A DNA stretch of 64,000 nucleotides from Phaeobacter inhibens DSM 16374 (lineage in GTDB: Bacteria > Pseudomonadota > Alphaproteobacteria > Rhodobacterales > Rhodobacteraceae), in the NCBI RefSeq assembly GCF_000473105.1, contig NZ_AXBB01000004.1, positions 186,001-250,000 of the forward strand. The letters run 5' to 3'. The translations under genes and the position numbers were made by a program. Positions 35,667-44,380 of this stretch are shown here, piece after piece; position 1 is the stretch's first letter; every line of letters starts with the position of its first letter. The notes under the pieces were generated by a model. It was not told the origin of the DNA. It did no database searches and saw only the letters and a list, made by a program, of their open reading frames with translations.

Positions 35667-37613
35667 TCAAGCCTGCCCGCTGCCGCTGTCGCGATTGCGC
35701 TGAATGCGCTCACGTTCCAGACGTTGCTGCAGGGCTTCGATGTTGGTGCGGTCTTTCTTGGGGTAGGCCTCCAGCGGCGGGCTGCCGTCATAGAGCGCCT
35801 GCAAGAGCACATCGCGCGCGATAGGGGCCGCTGCCTTGGAACCGCCGCCGCCATGTTCGACCACCACCGCCACGGCAAATTTCGGATCATCTGCCGGCGC
35901 ATAGGCCACAAACAGCGCATGGTCGCGGCGTTCCCACGGCAGATCCTCGTTGCGGATCACCCCGGCGGCGCGTTCTGCGGCGGTGATATTGCGCACCTGG
36001 CTGGTGCCGCTTTTGCCGGCCATACGCATGCCGTCGGCGATGATCCGGGAGCGGTAGCCGGTGCCGCGCCGCTCATTGCTGACCGAGTACATGCCCCGGC
36101 GGATGGTGCGCAGGTTGTTTTCATTGACGCCGATCGGCTCTCCGGCGCCGCTGGGCTGCTCCACCCCGTCGATGGATTTCAGCAGGCGCGGCGTGACCGA
36201 GCGACCAGTGGCCAGACGCGCTGTCATCACGGCCAGCTGCATCGGCGAGGCCAAGAGATAGCCCTGCCCGATGGAGGAGTTCACGGTATCGCCAACCAGC
36301 CAGTCCTGACCGTAGGTTTTCGATTTCCATTCCTTGTTCGGGGCAATCCCCTTGGCCACGGCGGACATCGGAAGATCATGGCGCACGCCAAGGCCAAAGC
36401 GTTTCGCCATGGCGGAAATCTTGTCAATGCCAACCTTGATGGCGAGGTCGTAATAATAGACGTCGCAGGAGCTTTTGAGCGAGGTGTTGAGATCCACATG
36501 GCCGTGGCCTGCGCGTTTCCAGCAGTGGAAACGGCGGCCGGAGACCTCCAGATGGCCGGGGCACCAGACGGTGTCTTCGGTGCCGATCAAGCCTTCTTCC
36601 AGCGCGGCGAGGGCGGTGATCATCTTGAAGGTCGATCCGGGCGGATAGGTGCCCTGCACCGATTTATTGGCCAGCGGGCGATAGGGGTCTTCGGTGAGCA
36701 TCCGGTAATCGGCAACCGAGATCCCTCGCACAAACAGATTGGGATCAAAACTGGGGGAGGAGGCAATGGCGCGTACATCGCCGCTTTCGCAGTCGATCAC
36801 CACGGCGCTGGCGCTTTCCTTGCCCAGGCGGGCTTGGGTGTAATACTGCAAATCCGCATCAACGGTCAGCTGCATATCCGCGCCGGCCTCCCCCTCGCGG
36901 CGGTCCAGCTCGCGCATGACGCGTCCGGTGGCGTTGACCTCGACCCGCTTGGCGCCGGCCTTGCCGCGCAGCACGTCTTCGCGCTTGGCCTCGAACCCGA
37001 CCTTGCCGATCTGGAAGCGCGGGATCATCAGCACCGGCTCGGGGTCCTCCATCTTGCTGAGGTCATAGTCGGAGACCGGACCGACATAGCCCACCACGTG
37101 GGCAAAATCCTCCTGCTGGGGGTAAACCCGCGTGAGGCCGACCTCAGGCGTGATGCCGGGCAGGGCGGGGGCGTTCACCGCCACCTTGGAGATATCATCC
37201 CAGCTGATCTGATCGGCCAGTGTGATCGGTAGAAACGGCGGTGAGCGGCGCATCTCGGCCATCGCGCGCTCGATGTCTTCGGGGTCCAGTGTCAGCAGGC
37301 GCGACAGCTTGCCGATGACGTCACCCACATCGCCCGCGTCCTCCGGCACCACGGTGATCCGGTAAGATTGGGCGTTTTGCGCCAGAATGGTGCCGTTGCG
37401 GTCATAGATCTGTCCGCGGGCGGGCGGGATCAGGCGCAGGTTGATGCGGTTTTCCTCGGCCAGCAGGCGGAACTGATCGGCCTGATCGACCTGAAGGTGC
37501 CGCATTCGCATCGCAAGACCACCGGCAAAGGCCAGCTGCAACCCGCCCAAAAGCAGCGCGCGGCGGCTGAGTTTGCGGTGTGAGGCTTCGACGTCTTTGA
37601 CGTTGCGTTTCAT
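35667..37613 (-). CDS. mrdA: Penicillin-binding protein 2 (elongation transpeptidase)
   Basis: 648 residues. It has an N-terminal membrane anchor (ALLLGGLQLAFAGGLAM), a PBP dimerisation domain starting with PARGQIYDRNGTILA, and a transpeptidase domain with the active-site Ser327 in STFK, SSCD as the SxN-type motif, and KSGTS. It cross-links side-wall peptidoglycan together with RodA. Its ATG shares a base with the mreD stop (TGATG). Confidence 0.95.
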   Translation of the reverse strand: MKRNVKDVEASHRKLSRRALLLGGLQLAFAGGLAMRMRHLQVDQADQFRLLAEENRINLRLIPPARGQIYDRNGTILAQNAQSYRITVVPEDAGDVGDVIGKLSRLLTLDPEDIERAMAEMRRSPPFLPITLADQISWDDISKVAVNAPALPGITPEVGLTRVYPQQEDFAHVVGYVGPVSDYDLSKMEDPEPVLMIPRFQIGKVGFEAKREDVLRGKAGAKRVEVNATGRVMRELDRREGEAGADMQLTVDADLQYYTQARLGKESASAVVIDCESGDVRAIASSPSFDPNLFVRGISVADYRMLTEDPYRPLANKSVQGTYPPGSTFKMITALAALEEGLIGTEDTVWCPGHLEVSGRRFHCWKRAGHGHVDLNTSLKSSCDVYYYDLAIKVGIDKISAMAKRFGLGVRHDLPMSAVAKGIAPNKEWKSKTYGQDWLVGDTVNSSIGQGYLLASPMQLAVMTARLATGRSVTPRLLKSIDGVEQPSGAGEPIGVNENNLRTIRRGMYSVSNERRGTGYRSRIIADGMRMAGKSGTSQVRNITAAERAAGVIRNEDLPWERRDHALFVAYAPADDPKFAVAVVVEHGGGGSKAAAPIARDVLLQALYDGSPPLEAYPKKDRTNIEALQQRLERERIQRNRDSGSGQA

Positions 37614-38149
37614 CAGCGGCTTCCCAGGGCTTCTGCCTCTGCCGGGGAGAGTTTGCGCACCCCCAGCAGGCTTTGGCTGGCCAGCGCGACCAGCGGATAG
37701 ATCAGCAATGTTGCCACCATCTGGATCAGAATCAACCCCAGCGACGGTTGCACCACCCCCAGAACCGCGAGGATCAGCCGGTTAAGCAGGGTCACGGCGG
37801 TGATGGTTATGGCCACGGTGACCCACTCCCCGATAAAGGCGGTTTCGCGGTGCGGCTGGACCTGTGATTTCAGAAAGCTGCAAGCGAGCACGACCAGAAG
37901 CGCCATCAGCCCCGGTGGCCGCTGAAACAACAGATCCGCCAGCAGGAAGGTCAGCGCAATCAGCACGGTCGGCACATAGTCGGGGCGGCGCATCGACCAG
38001 GCCATGACCAGCGCCAGCAGCAGATCCGGCGGCGCCCAGCGAGAGGGTAGCGTATCCAATGGCAGCAGGTGAAAGAACATGATGACGAGGGCCAGCGCCG
38101 GAAAGGCCGCCCGCATGACCCAGATCCGCGTCGGGGCGTTATTCGCCAT
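37613..38149 (-). CDS. mreD: Rod-shape-determining protein MreD
   Basis: A 178-residue membrane protein with about five hydrophobic segments, in the MreD position between mreC and mrdA. Motif conservation in this family is low, but the PPDLLLALVMAWSMRRPDYVP segment is typical. The ATG at 38149 overlaps the end of mreC by 11 bases. A longer frame exists, but it would run deep into mreC. Confidence 0.88.
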   Translation of the reverse strand: MANNAPTRIWVMRAAFPALALVIMFFHLLPLDTLPSRWAPPDLLLALVMAWSMRRPDYVPTVLIALTFLLADLLFQRPPGLMALLVVLACSFLKSQVQPHRETAFIGEWVTVAITITAVTLLNRLILAVLGVVQPSLGLILIQMVATLLIYPLVALASQSLLGVRKLSPAEAEALGSR

Positions 38150-39074
38150 CTGTGGCCCCCGCTGCGGCCTCATTGCCCAGACCCTCGGGGCGGGGTTGCG
38201 GGATGTTGATGCCCGGTGCAGGCACCACCAGCCCACCGGGGTCCTTGATCACCTCGGAGCCGTGGTGGCGCAGCACCCGCAGGAATTCGAGCCGCTCATA
38301 ATCCGCCGAGAGGCGCACCCGCAGGCGGCCAAAGCGGTCCTGCGTGACCTGCCCGATCAGCAGGCCCGCCGGAAACACATTGCCATCCCCCGAGGTCACC
38401 ACCCGGTCACCGGGGCGGACCAGATCGGGGTTTTCAAGAAAGTCGATCACCGGTGCGGGGCTGTTGTCGCCGGCCACCAGTGTGCTCTGCCCCGAAGGTT
38501 GGATCAGCGCGGGCACAGCGCTGGCTGCATCGGTCAGCAGGATCACCCGCGCGGTGTCCTGCCCGGTGCCGGAAATCCGCCCGACCAGACCGATACCATC
38601 CATCGCTGCCCAGCCGTCGCGCACCCCGTCGCGGGCGCCGACGTTGAGGATCACCGATTGACGAAACGGCGACCCGCTGTCGGCCATGACCACGCCCGTC
38701 ACATAGGTGAGACGCGGGTCGAGCCGCACATTGTTGAGATCCAGCAGGCGGGCGTTTTCCTGCTCCAGCTGCAACGCGGCCTCTTTCCAGGCACGCATCT
38801 GACGCAGCTCGCTGCGCAATTCCCGGTTCTGCTCGGCAAGGCGCTGATAGCTCTGGAAATCACGGAAGAGATTGATTGCGCCCTCAACCGGGATCATGGC
38901 CCAGTCCATGCTGGGCACCACCGCATCAACGACCTGCGCGCGGAACCGTTCAACCCGTGGACTGTCGATCCGCCAGATCAGGAAAATCGCCAGCAGGCAC
39001 AGGCAGACAACCCCGGTCAGCAGGCGGCGCAGCGGGGCGGTGTAGTCATCGCGCTGGGACCGATCTTTGGCCAA
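38139..39074 (-). CDS. mreC: Rod-shape-determining protein MreC
   Basis: A 311-residue bitopic protein. One transmembrane helix lies near residues 14-33, then a coiled coil (about 75-110, AEQNRELRSELRQMRAWKEA) and the MreC beta-barrel domain with VGRISGTGQDTARVILLTD. It links MreB filaments to the periplasmic synthases. It is in the operon 52 bases after mreB. Confidence 0.93.
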   Translation of the reverse strand: MAKDRSQRDDYTAPLRRLLTGVVCLCLLAIFLIWRIDSPRVERFRAQVVDAVVPSMDWAMIPVEGAINLFRDFQSYQRLAEQNRELRSELRQMRAWKEAALQLEQENARLLDLNNVRLDPRLTYVTGVVMADSGSPFRQSVILNVGARDGVRDGWAAMDGIGLVGRISGTGQDTARVILLTDAASAVPALIQPSGQSTLVAGDNSPAPVIDFLENPDLVRPGDRVVTSGDGNVFPAGLLIGQVTQDRFGRLRVRLSADYERLEFLRVLRHHGSEVIKDPGGLVVPAPGINIPQPRPEGLGNEAAAGATDGE

Positions 39075-39126
39075 GGTGTTCCTTCCCGGCGCCGGGCGTC
39101 GACCATCCTAGTGATGGTCCGTCCGC

Positions 39127-40176
<1,050 letters not shown>

Positions 40177-40253
40177 TTAAGACCCTGTAAAACTGCCACC
40201 TGTCCCGCGACTCTGCTGAGAGCGGGCTTTATGTCTTATAAGCAGCGCTGAGA

Positions 40254-40299
40254 GGTGGCGAAAGGGCGGATTCGGACCAAAAGGCGCCTTTTCGCCACC
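40254..40299. promoter_or_regulatory. Long hairpin between mreB and the agmatine deiminase-like gene
   Basis: GGTGGCGAAAGGGCG (40254-40268) pairs with CGCCTTTTCGCCACC (40285-40299): 15 pairs with one G-T, and a 16-base loop. It has no T run in either direction. It lies in the 336-base divergent gap 40174-40509, which otherwise shows no gene, so it could act in the mreB leader or as a protein-binding dyad. Confidence 0.55.
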
Positions 40300-40509
40300 A
40301 CCGCGGGGTGCCCCATGGGAAAGGCAGACAACCGATCCGATTGGCAGGGCGGGCAGGTGTGGCGCGGATCTGATAAGCGCGCCCCTCAAAATCGCATGCC
40401 TCCGGCAACTATCGGAGGCGGTACAGGGCCGCGCGATGTTGCTTCTCTTGTTTGCACAGCGTTGTTAAGCTTGATCCTTACGGATGTTTGGTCGACGAAG
40501 GGAACGGCG

Positions 40510-41580
40510 ATGAAGCGGCGAAATTTCTTACTGGCTGGCGGGGCCTTCGGCATGGCAAATCTGATCACAGGACAAACTGCCGTTGCCGGGTCCGGATTTT
40601 TTGTCCCACCGGAGGAAGCGCCGCATCAGCGCAGCTTCATGCAATGGCCGGTCAGCAGGAAGGTGCATCCCGATCCTGTGTTCCGCGACATGGCGCAGCA
40701 GTCGATTGCAGATATCGCCAATGCGATCGCGGCGTTTGAACCTGTCACAGTGCTCGCGGCGGCAGCGGATCACAGCGGCGCGCGCGCCAAGCTGTCTGCG
40801 GATGTTGAGCTGTGGGATATCCCGACCGAGGATCTGTGGTGCCGCGATTCAGGGCCTATCTTTGTGATTGATGGCGCAGGCGGCATGGCGATCAGCCATA
40901 TCCAGTTCAACGGCTGGGGTAAAAAGCAGGTCAACCGGCGGGACAGCCAGATCGCAGAACGGATGGCTGAGCGTTTGGGGCTGCCGCTGTTGCCGACTGG
41001 TTTGCATGGCGAGGCAGGCGGCGTGGAGCAGGATGGGCACGGGCTGCTGATGGCACATGAGAGCAGCTGGGTGAACAAGAACCGGAACCCCGGCCTGTCG
41101 CGTGCACAGATAGAACAACGGCTGCTGGAGGCCTATGGGGCGGATCGCATGATCTGGGCGGAGGGCGTCCGGGGGGAGGATATCACTGATTATCATATCG
41201 ATAGCCTCGCACGTTTCACCGGGCCGGGGCGTGTTCTTATGAACCTGCCCGATGCCCCCGATAGCGCCGATCCGTTCCATATGGCCGCGTTGGACACGCA
41301 TGACCGGCTGATTGCGGCGGGGCTGGGGGTGGAGGTTATCCCCGAACCCCATATCCGTCGGATCAAAAGCCTCGATTTTGTCGCCTCTTACGCCAATTAT
41401 TACGTCTGCAATGGCGCGGTGATCGCGGCGGAATTCGGGGATCGCGAAACCGATGAGATCGCGCGGAACGCGCTGGCACGGCACTATCCGGGACGGGAGA
41501 TTGTCACGCTCAACGTCGACCCGCTGGGCGAATTGGGCGGTGGCATTCACTGTGCGACGCAGCAGATGCCAGCGGTCTGA
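40510..41580 (+). CDS. Agmatine deiminase family protein with Tat-type signal
   Basis: 356 residues. The N-terminus KRRNFLLAGGAFGMANLITG is a twin-arginine-like signal. The guanidine-modifying domain follows, with DLWCRDSGPIF, the GEAGGVEQDG and GEDITDYHIDS substrate loops, and the nucleophile Cys348 in GGGIHCATQQ, all matching agmatine deiminases, which make N-carbamoylputrescine. Known AguA enzymes are cytosolic, so an exported form is unusual. The frame is open to 40255; the ATG at 40510 starts the signal sequence. Confidence 0.85.
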   Translation: MKRRNFLLAGGAFGMANLITGQTAVAGSGFFVPPEEAPHQRSFMQWPVSRKVHPDPVFRDMAQQSIADIANAIAAFEPVTVLAAAADHSGARAKLSADVELWDIPTEDLWCRDSGPIFVIDGAGGMAISHIQFNGWGKKQVNRRDSQIAERMAERLGLPLLPTGLHGEAGGVEQDGHGLLMAHESSWVNKNRNPGLSRAQIEQRLLEAYGADRMIWAEGVRGEDITDYHIDSLARFTGPGRVLMNLPDAPDSADPFHMAALDTHDRLIAAGLGVEVIPEPHIRRIKSLDFVASYANYYVCNGAVIAAEFGDRETDEIARNALARHYPGREIVTLNVDPLGELGGGIHCATQQMPAV

Positions 41581-41652
41581 GCCGTCGGATCCAACGCCCT
41601 CCGTTGCGGCAAGGGGCTTTTGTCCGGGGCGGTTTGGCGGTAGAGGGCAGGG

Positions 41653-42453
41653 ATGCTGTCATATCAACATATCTACCATGCCGGAAATCTGGCCGATGTT
41701 CAGAAACACGCGCTGCTGGCGCGGATGCTGGATTATCTGACGCGGAAGGACAAGCCGCTCAGCTATATCGAGACCCACGCCGGGCGTGGCCTCTATCAGC
41801 TGGATGCGGCAGAGGCAGTGAAGACGGGAGAGGCCGCGGCTGGGATCAACCGCCTGCTGGACGGATCCATGCTGGACGCGGAGCATCCGCTGGCAGAGGC
41901 CATTACCCGTACCCGCAGCGCAGATGGCGAGAAGGCCTATCCCGGCTCCCCCCTGATCGCGGCGCATCTCCTGCGCGAGGCCGACAGTCTCAATTTTGCC
42001 GAGCTGCACCCACAGGAGAACGCCGCCCTGCGGCAGGCGCTTTGGCCGCATGGGCTGGGGCGGCGCGTTCATGTGCATCAGCAGGATGGGTTTGAGCTGG
42101 CGCAATCGCTGGCGCCGCCGACGCCGCGCCGTGGGCTGATGCTGATTGACCCAAGTTACGAAGTGAAGCGCGACTATGCGCAGATCCCCGGCCATATCGC
42201 CAAGCTGCACCGCAAGTGGAACGTGGGGGTGATTGCGCTGTGGTACCCGATCCTGACCGATGGCACGCATAAGCCGATGCTGACCGCGCTGGAGGCACAG
42301 AACCTGCCGGGTGCGCTGCGCCATGAGGTGCGGTTTCCGCCCGCCCGCGAGGGCCACCGGATGGTTGGTTCGGGCATGTTTATCGTCAACGCGCCCTATG
42401 GCACCGAAGCAGAGGCCGCGCGGCTGACCAAGCTGTTTGCACAGCTGGGTTAG
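41653..42453 (+). CDS. rlmJ: 23S rRNA (adenine2030-N6)-methyltransferase
   Basis: 266 residues of the RlmJ family, which methylates A2030 of 23S rRNA. The start YQHIYHAGNLADVQKHALL, the SAM-binding YIETHAGRGLYQL and the catalytic DPSYE (variant of DPPY) near residue 165 are diagnostic. It is followed by a bidirectional terminator shared with leuA. Confidence 0.93.
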   Translation: MLSYQHIYHAGNLADVQKHALLARMLDYLTRKDKPLSYIETHAGRGLYQLDAAEAVKTGEAAAGINRLLDGSMLDAEHPLAEAITRTRSADGEKAYPGSPLIAAHLLREADSLNFAELHPQENAALRQALWPHGLGRRVHVHQQDGFELAQSLAPPTPRRGLMLIDPSYEVKRDYAQIPGHIAKLHRKWNVGVIALWYPILTDGTHKPMLTALEAQNLPGALRHEVRFPPAREGHRMVGSGMFIVNAPYGTEAEAARLTKLFAQLG

Positions 42454-42478
42454 ATCCCCGCCCGGATAGCTGACGTCA

Positions 42479-42507
42479 AAAAGGCCACCCGCTTTGGGTG
42501 GCCTTTT
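42479..42507. terminator. Bidirectional terminator between rlmJ and leuA
   Basis: AAAAGGCCACCC and GGGTGGCCTTTT form a perfect 12-pair stem with a 5-base loop, with T runs in both directions. It sits between the convergent rlmJ and leuA genes. Confidence 0.93.
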
Positions 42508-42530
42508 GTTATTTTCGTTTCGCGCGTGGC

Positions 42531-44102
42531 TCAGGTGATGTCCTTGTAGGAAATCTCACGCGTGTCGGCACCTGCTCCCATCTTGTCGCGGCGGATGATC
42601 AGCCGGTTCAGCGCGCCGATATAGGCCGCGGCAGAGGCGACAACCGTATCGGTGTTGGCGCTTTCGCCGGTGGCGATCACGCCATTTTCTTCCAGCCGGA
42701 CCGAAACCGTGGCCTGCGCGTCAGTGCCTTCGGTCACCGCATGGACCTGATAGAGTTGCAGATGCGCCGAGTTCGGGTGGATTTTGCGGATCGCCCTGAA
42801 GGCCGCATCAACCGGGCCGTCGCCTTCTGCGGTCTCAGACACATCCTTGCCCTCAACTTCCATCTCAAGGGTTGCCTCAGCCGGGCCGCCGGTGCCGCAG
42901 ACCACTTTCATGGAGACCAGCTTGAGGTGATCATCCTCATCGCCGCTGGTGCGCATCAGGGCGATGATATCGTCGTCGAACACCTCTTTCTTGCGGTCGG
43001 CGAGTTCCTTGAACCGGACAAAGAGATCCTTCAGTTGGTTGTCGCCCACCTCAAAGCCGAGCTGGCTCAGCTTGTCGCGCAAGGCCGCACGGCCGGAGTG
43101 TTTGCCGAGCGGCAGCGAGGTGCCGGCAATGCCCACATCCTCGGGCCGCATGATCTCAAAAGTTTCCTTGTTCTTCAGCATGCCATCCTGATGGATGCCG
43201 CTTTCATGAGCAAAGGCGTTTTTGCCGACAATCGCCTTGTTCGGCTGTACGACAAAGCCCGACACCGTCGAGACCCGGCGGGAGATATGCATGATCTTCT
43301 GGGTGTCGATGCCAGTGGTGAAGGGCATAATATCATTGCGCACCTTCAGGGCCATGACGACCTCTTCCAGTGCGGTGTTGCCGGCGCGTTCGCCAAGCCC
43401 GTTTATGGTGCATTCGATCTGTCGCGCGCCACCGGCAACTGCGGCCAGAGAATTCGCCGTCGCCATGCCAAGGTCGTTGTGACAATGGGTGGCAAAAATC
43501 ACATCATCGGCGCCGGGAACGGTTTCGATCAGGCGCTTGATCAGATCGGCGCTTTCGACCGGGGCGGTATAGCCCACGGTATCGGGGATATTGATGGTGG
43601 TCGCCCCCGCTTTGATCGCAATCTCGATCACCCGGCAGAGGTAATCCCATTCGGTGCGTGTTGCATCCATTGGCGACCACTGCACATTGTCCACCAGGTT
43701 GCGGGCATGTGTGACCGTGTCGTGGATTTTCTCGGCCATCTCATCCTTGGTGAGGTTGGGGATGGCGCGGTGCAGCGGCGAGGTGCCGATAAAGGTGTGG
43801 ATACGCGGCTGAGCGGCACGTTTCACGGCTTCGGCGCAGCGGTCGATATCTTTGAAATTGGCGCGCGCCAGGCCACAGATCCTGGAGTTTTTGGAGCGTT
43901 CTGCAATCTCGCTCACCGCTTTGAAGTCGCCTTCAGAGGCGATGGGGAAGCCCGCTTCGATGATGTCCACGCCCATATCGTCGAGCAGCTCGGCAATCTC
44001 GAGCTTTTCGTCATGGGTCATGGTTGCGCCGGGGCTCTGCTCGCCATCGCGCAAAGTGGTGTCGAAGATCAAAACGCGATCTTTGTCAGCTGCAGTCGTC
44101 AT
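42531..44102 (-). CDS. leuA: 2-isopropylmalate synthase
   Basis: A 523-residue first enzyme of leucine synthesis, condensing acetyl-CoA with 2-oxoisovalerate. The catalytic TIM barrel begins with FDTTLRDGEQSPGATM, and the metal-binding HCHND is near residue 205. The C-terminal LeuA dimer/regulatory domain (from about 390) gives leucine feedback. The frame is open to 44183, but GAAAGA before the ATG at 44102 and the family N-terminus decide. An attenuator with a Leu/Ile-rich leader peptide lies directly upstream. Confidence 0.96.
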   Translation of the reverse strand: MTTAADKDRVLIFDTTLRDGEQSPGATMTHDEKLEIAELLDDMGVDIIEAGFPIASEGDFKAVSEIAERSKNSRICGLARANFKDIDRCAEAVKRAAQPRIHTFIGTSPLHRAIPNLTKDEMAEKIHDTVTHARNLVDNVQWSPMDATRTEWDYLCRVIEIAIKAGATTINIPDTVGYTAPVESADLIKRLIETVPGADDVIFATHCHNDLGMATANSLAAVAGGARQIECTINGLGERAGNTALEEVVMALKVRNDIMPFTTGIDTQKIMHISRRVSTVSGFVVQPNKAIVGKNAFAHESGIHQDGMLKNKETFEIMRPEDVGIAGTSLPLGKHSGRAALRDKLSQLGFEVGDNQLKDLFVRFKELADRKKEVFDDDIIALMRTSGDEDDHLKLVSMKVVCGTGGPAEATLEMEVEGKDVSETAEGDGPVDAAFRAIRKIHPNSAHLQLYQVHAVTEGTDAQATVSVRLEENGVIATGESANTDTVVASAAAYIGALNRLIIRRDKMGAGADTREISYKDIT

Positions 44103-44140
44103 GTCGGTATCTTTCTTGTCTGTCCTAAAATCCAATCCTT

Positions 44141-44192
44141 GGCGCGCATGCCTTCCCCTCTGAGCGGGCGCGCCGGATGGCACGCTCAGAGG
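44141..44192 (-). promoter_or_regulatory. Putative attenuator with two competing stems, upstream of leuA
   Basis: On minus, CCTCTGAGCG (44192-44183) pairs with CGCTCAGAGG (44166-44157) as a 10-pair stem that contains the leader-peptide stop codon. The loop holds GCGCGCC, which can pair instead with GGCGCGC at 44141-44147, a stem followed by GGATTTTAG. The two stems exclude each other. A ribosome at the stop codon would block the first stem; one stalled at the Leu codons would leave it free. The second stem has a weak T run, so termination is inferred. Confidence 0.6.
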
Positions 44193-44272
44193 CGGATTAG
44201 GATCAGTAGGGCGCGCAGATCTGCACCGCGAAACGCGGTGGCGGAGCGAAGGATATCTGCACGCATGGTCAT
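44186..44272 (-). CDS. leuA leader peptide (leucine/isoleucine attenuator peptide)
   Basis: A 28-residue reading frame that ends in ALLILIRL, with Leu and Ile codons CTA CTG ATC CTA ATC, then CGC CTC TGA. CTA is a rare codon in this G+C-rich genome, and using it twice just before a hairpin is the pattern of a ribosome-stalling leader. A TATAAC box lies 8 bases before the ATG, so the message would be nearly leaderless. The stop lies 83 bases before leuA. It is too short for usual gene finders. Control of leuA by branched-chain aminoacyl-tRNA is inferred from this layout. Confidence 0.7.
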   Translation of the reverse strand: MTMRADILRSATAFRGADLRALLILIRL

Positions 44273-44280
44273 GACGCAGA

Positions 44281-44286
44281 GTTATA
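44281..44286 (-). promoter_or_regulatory. -10 box candidate of the leu leader transcript
   Basis: TATAAC on minus, with 8 bases between it and the leader-peptide ATG. No good -35 TTGACA is seen 17 bases upstream. Transcription would begin almost at the ATG. Confidence 0.45.
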
Positions 44287-44380
44287 CAGAGCCGAAGGCG
44301 AATGGGAAGACAGAAATTATCGGCGCGGGGGCAAAGCTTGCGACTGTCGCCGATCCGCCGCCCTGGCCGGGTGAGGCAGA

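Noticed and set aside
35640-37232. A 530-codon open frame on plus, opposite mrdA
   Set aside because: It is antisense to the PBP2 catalytic domains inside a well-defined operon.
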